Of a DNA stretch of 64,000 bases, positions 9,472 through 17,314 are shown one piece after another (position 1 is the first letter of the stretch; each line of letters starts with the position of its first letter). This stretch comes from Cohnella sp. AR92 (GTDB lineage Bacteria; Bacillota; Bacilli; Paenibacillales; Paenibacillaceae), in contig NZ_RZJR01000007.1 of the NCBI RefSeq assembly GCF_003990975.1, positions 125,079 through 189,078 of the forward strand. Direction: 5' to 3'. Under the pieces are notes generated by a model. It ran no database searches. It was given only the letters and a program-made list of their open reading frames with translations, and was not told where the DNA came from. The position numbers and the translations under genes were made by a program.

Positions 9472-9520
9472 AAAAAAAGCTCTCTACCTAGCCGACAGGC
9501 TACTATAGAGAGCGATTTTT
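9472..9520. terminator. Bidirectional terminator between fnr and folE
   Basis: Stem GCTCTCTA (9479-9486) pairs with TAGAGAGC (9506-9513), with a nested TAGCC/GGCTA. A run of seven A precedes it and five T follow, so it can end transcription from both converging genes. Confidence 0.85.
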
Positions 9521-10112
9521 ATTCTTTGATGAGAGCGAGGAACTCCGAACGGAGAGCCGAGCTGTTGCGGAAGTGCCCGCGCACCGCCGAGGTGACCGTC
9601 TTGCTTCCGGGCTTCTTCACGCCTCGGGAGCACATGCAGAGATGCTCGCCTTCGACGACGACCATCACTCCGTTAGGAGACAGCACTTCCTCGAGAATAT
9701 CCGCGATCTGGGAAGTGATCCGTTCCTGCACCTGAAGGCGCCTCGTAACGGCTTCGACCAGGCGAGCGAACTTGCTTAGTCCGGCGATCTTGCCGCTCGG
9801 AATATAACCGATGTGGATCTTGCCGAAGAACGGAGCCATATGATGCTCGCATTGGCTGTAATAGACGATGTCCTTCACGATAACGAGCTCTTCGTGCTTC
9901 TCGTCGAACGTGACGCCGAGCACTTCGCGAGGGTCCGCCTCGTAGCCGGCGAAGATCTCCTCGTACATTCTCGTTACGCGGGCGGGCGTCTCGAGCAAGC
10001 CTTCCCGCTCGACATCCTCGCCGATAAGCTTTAAGATCTCCCGAACGTGGTACTCAATCTTCTCCCGGTTGCGGTCAACCTTGGAATTCGAATAATCCTT
10101 CAAACCCGACAA
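9519..10112 (-). CDS. folE: GTP cyclohydrolase I
   Basis: FolE converts GTP to 7,8-dihydroneopterin triphosphate, the first step of folate synthesis and also the entry to preQ0/queuosine synthesis. The 197-residue product contains the zinc and active-site motif [10 protein letters not shown] (about residue 87) and the second zinc cysteine in [14 protein letters not shown]. The length is standard for the bacterial enzyme. The frame opens with TTG at 10112, preceded by a G-rich GGGGGG 6 nt upstream. The queuosine genes queG and yhhQ occur elsewhere in the window, so the product may feed both pathways. Confidence 0.96.
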   Translation of the reverse strand: MSGLKDYSNSKVDRNREKIEYHVREILKLIGEDVEREGLLETPARVTRMYEEIFAGYEADPREVLGVTFDEKHEELVIVKDIVYYSQCEHHMAPFFGKIHIGYIPSGKIAGLSKFARLVEAVTRRLQVQERITSQIADILEEVLSPNGVMVVVEGEHLCMCSRGVKKPGSKTVTSAVRGHFRNSSALRSEFLALIKE

Positions 10113-10153
10113 AGGATTCCCCCCCTTAACGGCGAATGGCGCTCATGCGCGAT

Positions 10154-10378
10154 TTACTTGCGGCGAGGCTTGTTGAAATTCTGGTTCTGCATCATCTGCT
10201 GCGCCTTGTTCAACTGCTGCTTGTTCATGTTATAACCCATTTGCTTCGCCATCTTCTGAAGCATATCAGGGTCTTTCTGCATCTTGGTCAATTGCGAACG
10301 CAGATAGAATACGCCTGCGATAAAGCCGACGATGAGGCCTACAATCAGCGTCACGATCGGAATAATAACGCTCCACAT
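10154..10378 (-). CDS. yneF: YneF family small membrane protein
   Basis: The 74-residue product has one N-terminal membrane segment (IIPIVTLIVGLIVGFIAGVF) followed by a charged tail with KDPDMLQKMAKQMGYN, the hallmark of the YneF/UPF0154 family of Firmicutes. The length is normal. GGAGGG lies 10 nt before the ATG. The function of the family is not established; it is a single-pass protein with a cytoplasmic tail. It is followed by folE after 41 bp and may share its transcript. Confidence 0.9.
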   Translation of the reverse strand: MWSVIIPIVTLIVGLIVGFIAGVFYLRSQLTKMQKDPDMLQKMAKQMGYNMNKQQLNKAQQMMQNQNFNKPRRK

Positions 10379-10504
10379 GATCCCGATTCCCTCCGTACCT
10401 TAACAATAGCTAGCCGCGCCGAACGCATCCGTTAGGCGGCTGCTTACCTATGATAGCACGGCCCCGAGGCTTGGGCAAACTAGTTCATTATGGAACGACC
10501 GCCT

Positions 10505-11527
10505 TTAAGCGAGAACGGAGTCAATAAATACCGTCGTCTGCTTGGCGAGATCAAATTCGGAGGCGCCGACCGCCTCGTCCCCCGACTTGTCGATGACGCG
10601 AACGACCGGGCGCCCGGGAAGTCCTCTATGCTGGCCGACGACAACCCCCGTCTGCCGGTTGGACAATCTCACGGAGATTCCGTTCGGATAAACCGAGATG
10701 ATTCGCAGGAATTCGACGAGCACATCCCGGTCGAACATCGTTCCGGACATCGCGTTCAATCTCTCGATCGCTTCGTGAGGCAGAATGGGCCTTCCCTCGG
10801 ACAAGCCGGACACCATATTGTCGTAGGTGTTCGCTATCGCGGTTATCTTCGCGTACAGATGGATCTCGTCTCCTTTGATCCCCCGCGGCTTGCCGCTGCC
10901 GTCCACCGCCTCGTGATGCTGGAACGCGACATGGGAGATAAGCAGGCTGTACTCCCGTTTCAGCTTCAGCATCTCGAATCCGCGCCAAGAGTGATGGCTC
11001 CTGCCTTCCTGCAGCTCGGGAGCGCCTACCTTCCCGATATCGTGCAGCAAAGCGCCGATCGCCAGCTCCTTCAACTGGATCATATTGAGTCCCATATTCA
11101 CGCCGACTAGCGTGGCCATCATGCACACGTTCATCGAGTGAATGTAGGCCGCGTTATCCTCCGTGCGAATATCGGACAACTGAACGAGCACGTTCTGATT
11201 CTTCAGGACATCGTCCAGCAGCGAGTCCACCGACATGCTGATCGCTTTCGTATGGAAGCTCTTCCCCGAACGCAAGGCCTCGAACGATTCGGACATCTGC
11301 TGGATAACCGCTCTCTTCGTCGTTTCGGACAGCACTTCTTCGACCACGATGTCCTTGAACAACGGGTCCTCTATGTAAATCATCGTCACTCCGACTCTCT
11401 TGAGCGTGCTGATCATAAACACCGTCAGCTGCACTCCGGCGGACAACAGGATCGTTCCGTTCGCGGAGAAGATCGTTCTTCCCAAGATCTGTCCGGGTTC
11501 CACACTCTCAATATCGATAAGTCTCAA
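10505..11527 (-). CDS. HD-GYP-like domain protein (probable cyclic-di-GMP phosphodiesterase)
   Basis: The 340-residue product has an N-terminal region with no clear family assignment (1-110) and a C-terminal HD domain with HSMNVCMMA, GALLHDIGK and FQHHEAVDGSGKPRG. This is the HD-GYP layout, hydrolysing cyclic-di-GMP in characterised members, but the GYP triad reads GKP, so activity could be altered. The start codon is TTG with GGGAG 9 nt upstream. It is monocistronic, with a 265-bp gap to queG. A signalling role is likely; the stimulus is unknown. Confidence 0.8.
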   Translation of the reverse strand: MRLIDIESVEPGQILGRTIFSANGTILLSAGVQLTVFMISTLKRVGVTMIYIEDPLFKDIVVEEVLSETTKRAVIQQMSESFEALRSGKSFHTKAISMSVDSLLDDVLKNQNVLVQLSDIRTEDNAAYIHSMNVCMMATLVGVNMGLNMIQLKELAIGALLHDIGKVGAPELQEGRSHHSWRGFEMLKLKREYSLLISHVAFQHHEAVDGSGKPRGIKGDEIHLYAKITAIANTYDNMVSGLSEGRPILPHEAIERLNAMSGTMFDRDVLVEFLRIISVYPNGISVRLSNRQTGVVVGQHRGLPGRPVVRVIDKSGDEAVGASEFDLAKQTTVFIDSVLA

Positions 11528-11743
11528 CGATTCTCACTCCCGTCCTCATGTCGCGGCAACCTCGAATTCCTGCCTTTTCTTTATCGGCCGGCTTCGCACA
11601 TCCTTCTATCTTACTATCAAGTATCGGGTATATTCGACATCTGTACAAGCGATATTGCTCGATTCTTCTCGAAATGAGACTATTTTACCTTGGATTTCCC
11701 AGGAAATAATCGAAGAGAGACCGCGTTATCCCCCTTCGTTCAA

Positions 11744-11768
11744 CAAAAAAAGGGAGCGCTGCTCCCTT
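11744..11768 (-). terminator. Rho-independent terminator downstream of queG
   Basis: Minus-strand stem AAGGGAGC/GCTCCCTT (11750-11757 with 11761-11768) with a 3-nt loop, followed on that strand by a run of seven T. Confidence 0.85.
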
Positions 11769-11792
11769 CATTAAATGAACCTCTCTATTTCG

Positions 11793-13004
11793 TCAGTCGG
11801 CAGACGACACAGCCTTCTTCTTCCCCGTTCTTCGGGGCGGTCCCCCGGAACGGATAACTTCCAGGGCTCGGCCAATCGCCTTCAAAGCCTGCTCGTCCTT
11901 CTCCGTTCCGGCTGCCTGCAGAAGAGCGGCTTCCGCTTCGCCTCCTCCGATACGGCCGAGCGCCCACGCGGCCGTCGCCCGCAGCTCGAAGCGCGGATCG
12001 TCCCTAAGCACCTGCGCGATATCCGGCACGGAAGCTTCGTCCTTGAAGTTCCCTAATCCGATCAGGGCGTTGCGCTGGATCGGCTTGCGTCCACGCCAAG
12101 CGGCGGCGCTGGAGCCGAACTTCATCTTGAATTCCCGATTGCCCATCGTCAAGAGCGGAACGAGCAGGGGCTTCGCGATCTCCGGATCCGGCTGAAGCTC
12201 GGGATGGCGGCCGATATCGATGCCCCGGTTGACCGGGCAAACGATCTGGCACGTATCGCAGCCGTACAGTCGGTTGCCGATCGTCTCCATGACCTCTTCC
12301 TCAAGGATGCCTTTGGTCTGAGTAAGATAGGACACGCACAGTTGGGCGTTCAACTGCCCGGGACCGACCAAAGCGCCCGTCGGGCAAGCGTCGATACAGC
12401 GGGTACAATCCCCGCAGCTATCCTCGACCGGTTGATCGGGAGGAAGCGGCAGGTTGGTGATCATCTCCCCCAGATACGTCCACGTTCCTAACTCTCTGGA
12501 TAGGATAAAGCTGTTTTTGCCCGTCCAGCCGATTCCGGCCCTCTCCGCTACGGCCCGATCCGACAACGCTCCCGTATCCACCAAGGACAAGCCGCGCGCT
12601 TCGGGCACTCGGTCGGCGATCCAAGCCGCAAGCCGCTCCAGCCGATTGTTCAGCACATGGTGGTAATCCTCGCCCCAGGCGGATCGGGACAGGATTCCCC
12701 TGCGCGCTCCGGGCTCGGATACCGGCGGGTTCTTCATCTTGGACGGATAAGCCACCGCGATGGCGATAATCGATCTCGGTTCGTCGAAGAGGAGAGCCGG
12801 ATCCGTCCGCAGATCCAGATCCGGCTCTTCGAAGCCCGATTCATAGCCGAGCTCCCGATGCCGGAGCAGCCGTTCCTTCAGCTCGGCGAACGGATCGGGC
12901 GAGGCGATTCCGATCTTGTCGATGCCAAGCGAAGGCGCGGCCGCGATCAGTTCTTCCTTGAGCTCCCGCCAGAAGCCGGCATCTCTTGTCAACTCGCTGC
13001 CCAC
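11793..13004 (-). CDS. queG: Epoxyqueuosine reductase with C-terminal HEAT-like repeats
   Basis: QueG performs the last step of tRNA queuosine synthesis, reducing epoxyqueuosine with cobalamin and two [4Fe-4S] clusters. The 403-residue product has CGDCTRCIDACPTGAL and CDTCQIVCPVN, the two ferredoxin-type clusters, in the middle, and an alpha-helical extension with ALGRIGGGEAEAALLQA repeats at the C terminus, as in Bacillus-type QueG. Several GTGs are possible; GTG at 13004 is chosen because AGGAGG lies 8 nt upstream. It complements the preQ1-riboswitch transporter gene at 34945-35628. Confidence 0.95.
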   Translation of the reverse strand: MGSELTRDAGFWRELKEELIAAAPSLGIDKIGIASPDPFAELKERLLRHRELGYESGFEEPDLDLRTDPALLFDEPRSIIAIAVAYPSKMKNPPVSEPGARRGILSRSAWGEDYHHVLNNRLERLAAWIADRVPEARGLSLVDTGALSDRAVAERAGIGWTGKNSFILSRELGTWTYLGEMITNLPLPPDQPVEDSCGDCTRCIDACPTGALVGPGQLNAQLCVSYLTQTKGILEEEVMETIGNRLYGCDTCQIVCPVNRGIDIGRHPELQPDPEIAKPLLVPLLTMGNREFKMKFGSSAAAWRGRKPIQRNALIGLGNFKDEASVPDIAQVLRDDPRFELRATAAWALGRIGGGEAEAALLQAAGTEKDEQALKAIGRALEVIRSGGPPRRTGKKKAVSSAD

Positions 13005-13080
13005 CCCGTTCACCTCCTCTCGCGCGCAGGCACGAACGGGGGAACGCGGCCACGCTTTTCCGATTATTATCGTGCTTGTC

Positions 13081-13668
13081 TTACAGTTGCCCCCATCTCG
13101 AGATCGGCCAGATAATCAAATCCGCGCGGCCTTTAATCAGGCTCTCCGGCACTTCCCCGAAGGAGCGGCTGTCCTTGCTCGAATCCCGATGCCGGTTGTC
13201 TCCCATGACGAAGTAGTGCCCTTCGCTGACCGAGAACGGTTGGATATCGCCATCTTCGATATCGGCATCCGTATAGGCTTCCACCTGAAGCGTTCCGTTC
13301 ACATAAAGCTTCTTATCGCGAACCTCGAGCCGGTCTCCCGGCAAACCGACGATGCGTTTGACCAGAAGCGTCTTATGGCCCGGTTCGTCGCTGGGATCCT
13401 TCAGGATGACGACATCTCCCCGGGACGGATTCCCGAACTTGTACGAGATTTTGTTGATGAACAGCCATTGCTTCTCGTAGAGCGTCGGCTGCATCGAGAT
13501 GCTCTTGACCGTCGATAATTGGAAGACGAAAACCCTTAAGAGAACAACGATGATGAACGCTATAGCCAAGGCTCGAATCCAATCCCACAGCTCTTTGCGC
13601 CAGGCCGGTCGCTCGGGCTTAGCCGAACGGGACCTGCCGGATGGAATGGTGCCGGGAGCGTTGCTCAT
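13081..13668 (-). CDS. lepB: Signal peptidase I
   Basis: Type I signal peptidase cleaves Sec signal peptides at the outer face of the membrane. The 195-residue protein has one N-terminal transmembrane helix (ALAIAFIIVVLLRVFVF), the catalytic serine in SISMQPTL, the catalytic lysine in LLVKRIVGLPGD and the C-terminal box MGDNRHRDSSKDSR. Its size is typical of the short Gram-positive enzymes. It starts 8 bp after the DUF402 gene ends, so the two are probably one transcript. AAGGAG overlaps the end of the upstream gene. Confidence 0.96.
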   Translation of the reverse strand: MSNAPGTIPSGRSRSAKPERPAWRKELWDWIRALAIAFIIVVLLRVFVFQLSTVKSISMQPTLYEKQWLFINKISYKFGNPSRGDVVILKDPSDEPGHKTLLVKRIVGLPGDRLEVRDKKLYVNGTLQVEAYTDADIEDGDIQPFSVSEGHYFVMGDNRHRDSSKDSRSFGEVPESLIKGRADLIIWPISRWGQL

Positions 13669-13676
13669 GCAGGCTC

Positions 13677-14255
13677 TCAGTCTCCTTTGCCGCTAATATA
13701 GGCCTTCCAATCGGAATAATAGCGCTGAACCTCATCGTTGTCGAAAGGCTGGGCCCTCTCCTTCATAAGGGCATGCAGCCGAACCAAGCCTTCTTCCGCT
13801 TGCTGCCTCACCATCGGGTTGTAACGATATTCTTCTTTGTGCCGCTCGTATTCATCCCTGTCGAGATCGTAGTACGTTCCGTCCGGCAGCAGCACGACAT
13901 CCAGATCGTAATCGATGTACGTCAGTACGTTCGAATACCGGTAAGGAGGCGAAGCGATATTGCAGTAATATCGCGTTCCCTTCTCTTCCAGCAGGGCCAC
14001 GACGTTGAACCATTCTCCCGGAATGAAGAAGGACACCGCCGGAACCCGGCTGATCCATTCCTTGCCGTCCGCTTCCCGTATAACCGTATGATCGTTGACG
14101 AATACCATCATCGATTGTTCCGCATGGGAAGGATGCAGCAGAGGTTCGGGAATCTGCCAGTTCTCCATCCACACTCGATGCAAGGAGCCATTGTTTTTGA
14201 AGCTTTTGATGACGCAGCGTTCATAAGAATCGAAGCGTCGGGAATCGCTGCTCAT
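13677..14255 (-). CDS. DUF402 family protein (YgaC/Ntdp-like nucleoside phosphatase)
   Basis: The 192-residue product matches the UPF0374/DUF402 pattern of Firmicutes, with NVLTYIDYDLDVVLLPDG and YYDLDRDEYERH, acidic motifs that bind divalent metal. Related proteins in Staphylococcus and Bacillus hydrolyse nucleoside tri- and diphosphates. AGGGGG lies 8 nt upstream of the ATG. It precedes lepB by 8 bp, suggesting co-transcription without an obvious shared pathway. The family is clear; the substrate here is inferred. Confidence 0.85.
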   Translation of the reverse strand: MSSDSRRFDSYERCVIKSFKNNGSLHRVWMENWQIPEPLLHPSHAEQSMMVFVNDHTVIREADGKEWISRVPAVSFFIPGEWFNVVALLEEKGTRYYCNIASPPYRYSNVLTYIDYDLDVVLLPDGTYYDLDRDEYERHKEEYRYNPMVRQQAEEGLVRLHALMKERAQPFDNDEVQRYYSDWKAYISGKGD

Positions 14256-14405
14256 TGGTCACGCCCCCTGCCTGGCAGTCCTCTCTTTAAAGGTCCGATT
14301 TAATAGTCAATAATAGCAGCTGTCATTCCATTCATTATACCCTAATATCTCGAATCGCATAGGGTCATTGTGCAAGCGCGAGCTCGCGGGCCCAAAACAA
14401 GAAAA

Positions 14406-14464
14406 GCATATCTTATGGCCAAAAGCAGCCTGGTATCGGATGCCTTAGGGCTCGTAAGATATGC
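14406..14464. repeat. Inverted repeat, 10-bp arms 39 nt apart
   Basis: GCATATCTTA (14406-14415) and TAAGATATGC (14455-14464) are exact reverse complements. They lie in the 262-bp gap between the GNAT gene and the DUF402 gene, both minus strand. There is no T-run next to the arms, so a simple terminator is unlikely. Otherwise the gap appears empty. Confidence 0.45.
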
Positions 14465-14517
14465 CTTCCTCATGGCGGTTTATATTCTCAAGCCAGTCCG
14501 CCGAACAATCATACGTT

Positions 14518-14940
14518 CTAAATAGCCATTATGGACAGGGGCTTCGCAAGCTTGGCGAAATCCAGCGGCACCTCTCCAAGCGACTCGTAGAACGGAAGCA
14601 GCAGCTCGTTGTGCTTGTCTCCTGCGATCAGAACCTTGCTGACGTTCCGTTGACGGAACCTTACCGTCATCGCCGAGACGAGCGTCTTGCCGACTCCTTG
14701 GCGGCGGTAATCCGGATGGACGGCCAAGCGATACACATACCCCTTGTTCCGGTCGATCGTTCCGATCATCAATCCGACAATGGAATCTCCGCTCTCCGCG
14801 ATCAGCACCAACTCGCTGTCCCAGGACAATTGGCGAGCCAACGCTCCCATCGTCTCTTCGCAGCACTCCTCCGACAATGCGACCACCATCAGGTCTGCGA
14901 CAGACCGATAGTCCGAAAGCTGGAACGCACGAATGTTCAT
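14518..14940 (-). CDS. GNAT family N-acetyltransferase
   Basis: The 140-residue product is a single GNAT domain. The acetyl-CoA pyrophosphate loop appears as YRRQGVGKTLV (motif A, about residues 80-90), preceded by the strand YVYRLAVHPD. The C terminus has LPFYESLGE, where motif B is expected. ATG at 14940 is preferred over 14946 because GGGGAG lies 8 nt upstream of it. The neighbours sodA and the DUF402 gene give no substrate clue. Protein or small-molecule acetylation cannot be told apart. Confidence 0.82.
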   Translation of the reverse strand: MNIRAFQLSDYRSVADLMVVALSEECCEETMGALARQLSWDSELVLIAESGDSIVGLMIGTIDRNKGYVYRLAVHPDYRRQGVGKTLVSAMTVRFRQRNVSKVLIAGDKHNELLLPFYESLGEVPLDFAKLAKPLSIMAI

Positions 14941-15412
14941 CCTCATATCTCCCCGGCTGAGTTTATTGAATGCGAAGAAGCTAGTACTAAAGTGAAGACA
15001 AAGATAATATTACGACAACTTTTAGAAAAATTCTTCCCTTTTGTTAAGAAAACATAAAATATTTTTCGAGAAATCGTGCGAAAATCAATGAAAGCGCTTC
15101 TATTAAAGCGCTTTCTGTGGATTCACGTCAAAAAACCGCATTTTTCAGCTATATTCGCTCTTATTGGCCCATTCCATCCATGCATATATCAGGATTAGGT
15201 GGGCATTCTATCCTAGTCCGAACTTTGCCTGTATCATCGTCTTCGACTGCGCTTGCTTCTGCATTGACCCTCACGATTAAACGTGGTAATTCCGATGAGA
15301 TTAGTCAGAGGAAATGGCCGACTTTTTAAACATCCACGTTGATTTACTACCGAAAATCAGGGATAATAAGAAGCGAGCTACATATCTCAATTTTTGAAGG
15401 AGGATTTCAATT
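14941..15412. other. Divergent promoter region between the GNAT gene and sodA
   Basis: This 472-bp AT-richer stretch has no credible gene. It contains the inverted repeat at 15090-15115 and, just before sodA, AAGGAGGA at 15398-15405. An A/T-rich section at about 15000-15075 could hold promoters for either gene, but no single consensus promoter stands out. Confidence 0.5.
15089..15115. promoter_or_regulatory. Inverted repeat overlapping a cre-like (CcpA) site
   Basis: GAAAGCGCTT (15090-15099) pairs with AAGCGCTTTC (15106-15115) over a 6-nt loop. The left arm plus flanks (15089-15102) also matches the CcpA cre consensus TGWAANCGNTNNCA at all but one fixed position. It may be a CcpA site or a transcript hairpin. 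Confidence 0.45.
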
Positions 15413-16024
15413 ATGGCACACGTATTGCCACCGCTTCCGTACTCCAACGATGCATTGGAGCCGCATATTGACGCACTTACGATGGAGATCCATCACGACC
15501 GTCACCACAACACTTATGTTACGAACCTGAACAACGCTCTTGCCAATGCTCCCGAGCTGGCCGAGAAGAGCCTGAACGACCTGATCTCCGACCTGAACGC
15601 TGTACCGGAGAGCATTCGTACGGCCGTTCGCAACAATGGCGGCGGCCATGCGAACCACTCCCTGTTCTGGGAGATCATCGGACCGAACGCCGGCGGCGCG
15701 CCGAAGGGCGCTCTTGCTGCCGCTATCGACAGCGAGCTGGGCGGCTTCGACAAGTTCAAGGAAACGTTCGCCGCTGCGGCTACGACTCGTTTCGGCTCCG
15801 GCTGGGCGTTCCTCGTTGTCGGCAAGGACGGCAAGCTTAAGGTATACAGCCTGCCTAACCAAGACAGCCCGATCATGGAAGGCGAAACGCCGATCCTCGG
15901 CCTGGACGTTTGGGAGCACGCTTACTACCTGAAGTACCAGAACAAGCGTCCTGACTACATCGGCGCTTTCTGGAACGTTGTGAACTGGGACAAGGTGGGC
16001 GCTCTGTACGACGCCGCTAAGTAA
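15413..16024 (+). CDS. sodA: Superoxide dismutase (Mn/Fe type)
   Basis: SodA converts superoxide to peroxide and oxygen in the cytoplasm. The 203-residue product shows the metal ligands in [10 protein letters not shown] (first His), [11 protein letters not shown] (second His) and the C-terminal [11 protein letters not shown] (Asp and His). The GGGHANHS and DVWEHAYY contexts are those of Mn-type bacillary SODs. AAGGAGGA precedes the ATG by 7 nt. It stands alone with its own terminator at 16045-16070. Codon use is biased to abundant codons, fitting high expression. Confidence 0.97.
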   Translation: MAHVLPPLPYSNDALEPHIDALTMEIHHDRHHNTYVTNLNNALANAPELAEKSLNDLISDLNAVPESIRTAVRNNGGGHANHSLFWEIIGPNAGGAPKGALAAAIDSELGGFDKFKETFAAAATTRFGSGWAFLVVGKDGKLKVYSLPNQDSPIMEGETPILGLDVWEHAYYLKYQNKRPDYIGAFWNVVNWDKVGALYDAAK

Positions 16025-16044
16025 TCTTTCCCGATTGCAGGAAA

Positions 16045-16070
16045 AGCTGCCCGAGAGGGCAGCTTTTTTT
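16045..16070 (+). terminator. Terminator of sodA
   Basis: GCTGCCC gaga GGGCAGC followed by seven T, 20 bp after the sodA stop. Confidence 0.93.
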
Positions 16071-16115
16071 GCGTTTCATATGCGTTGAGAGTAACCTTAT
16101 CGGCGAGCGCATTCT

Positions 16116-16326
16116 TGCGGCGGGAATTAGTCTCATGTGAGACTAATTCGGACGCGCGGCCACTCTTGCGGCGGGAATTAGTCTCATGTGAGACTAATTC
16201 AGCAGCGCGGCCACTCTTGCGGCGGGAATTAGTCTCATGTGAGACTAATTCAGCAGCGCAGCCCCTTTTGCGGCGGGAATTAGTCTCATGTGAGACTAAT
16301 TCAGCAGCGCGGCCACTCTTGCGCCA
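16116..16326. repeat. Hairpin array A1: four 51-bp units with 26-nt inverted repeat
   Basis: Four units start their palindromes at 16124, 16175, 16226 and 16277, exactly 51 bp apart. Each contains GAATTAGTCTCA, a TG spacer, then TGAGACTAATTC, a perfect 12-bp inverted repeat, followed by a GC-rich linker with GCGGCCACTCTTGCGGCGG. The linkers are nearly identical between units, so this is a tandem repeat, not a CRISPR. It lies between the 3' ends of sodA and the DUF2164 gene. Confidence 0.9.
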
Positions 16327-17010
16327 AGTAAATACTACCCAACTGACCGGCCGAACAGACGCTCAGGAGTGCCATATGAGTACTGGTTACTCAAATTACC
16401 GGCCGACTGCCACACGGGAGCGCCAAATGAGTACTGGTTACTCATATTACCGGCCGACTGCCGCACGGGAGCGCCATATGAGTACTAGTTACTCAAATCA
16501 CCAGCCGACTGCCGCCCGGGAGCGACAAATGAGTACTGGTTACTCAAATCATCAGCCGACTGCCGCCCGGGAGCGACAAATGAGTACTAGTTACTCAAAT
16601 CACCAGCCGACTGCCGCCCGGGAGCGCCAAACGAGTACTGGTTACTCATATCACCGGCCGAACAGACGCTCAGGAGTGCCATATGAGTACTGGTTACTCA
16701 AATCATCAGCAGAAAGACACTCGGGAGCGCCATATGAGTACTGGTTACTCAAATCATCAGTAGAAAGACGCTCGGGAGCGACAAATGAGTACTGGTTACT
16801 CATATCACCGGCCGAACAGACGCACGGGGGTGCTAAATGAGTATTGGTTACTCAAATTACCGGCCGACTGCCGCCCGGGAGCGACAAATGAGTACTGGTT
16901 ACTCATATCACCGGCCGAACAGACGCACGGGGGTGCTAAATGAGTACTGGTTACTCATATCACCGGCCGACTGCCGCCCGGGAGCGACAAATGAGTACTG
17001 GTTACTCAAA
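16325..17010. repeat. Hairpin array A2: thirteen 51/52-bp units plus one degenerate unit
   Basis: Units begin (ATGAG or ACGAG) at 16376, 16427, 16478, 16529, 16580, 16631, 16683, 16734, 16785, 16837, 16888, 16940 and 16991. Most carry TGAGTA-CTGGT-TACTCA, a 6-bp inverted repeat, and a linker with CCGGCCGACTGCCGCCCGGG or variants. A decayed unit at 16325 bridges to array A1. The 52-bp steps come from linker variants one base longer (CCGAACAGACGC or similar). No coding function is credible. Confidence 0.9.
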
Positions 17011-17042
17011 TATGTTCGGCGACCTACAGCTGGAGCGCTCCC

Positions 17043-17297
17043 TTACCGCCGCCGAATCGGAACCTCCAGGGAGTACAGCTCCTCTTCGAGCGAGGCGACT
17101 TTCTGGGTAAGCACGTGCCGCGCGTCCGAGAGCGCCTGATTGTACAGATGCGGCCCAAGCTCGCGAATCATGTGGTCCAGCAGCTGCTCCGCTCCCAGAT
17201 TGCCCAGCGTCTGGCCCAGTTCTTCCTCGAAATAGGCTTGTACGCCGCGAACCAGCTCTTCTCTGCGTTCCTTGGCTATTCGTACCGGTATCGTCAT
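17043..17297 (-). CDS. DUF2164 family protein
   Basis: The 84-residue product matches the DUF2164 pattern: IAKERREELVRGVQAYFEEELGQ followed by LGNLGAEQLLDHMIRELGPHLYNQAL, then a coiled tail. The ATG at 17297 was chosen over an upstream start at 17366 because it gives the family-typical N terminus (MTIPVRI) and has a G-rich stretch 9 nt upstream. It lies 17 bp downstream of mutY, probably in one operon. The family has no established function. The hairpin array A2 begins 33 bp after its stop. Confidence 0.8.
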   Translation of the reverse strand: MTIPVRIAKERREELVRGVQAYFEEELGQTLGNLGAEQLLDHMIRELGPHLYNQALSDARHVLTQKVASLEEELYSLEVPIRRR

Positions 17298-17314
17298 GCT
17301 ATCGTACCCCCCAA

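Noticed and set aside
16085-16840. A 251-codon plus-strand open frame across the hairpin array
   Set aside because: The 51-bp unit is a multiple of three, so any stop-free unit stays open. The translation is just the repeat, there is no ribosome site, and the register breaks at the 52-bp units.
16116-17010. CRISPR array
   Set aside because: The sequences between palindromes are near-identical instead of unique spacers, the unit pattern changes in the middle, and no cas genes are present.
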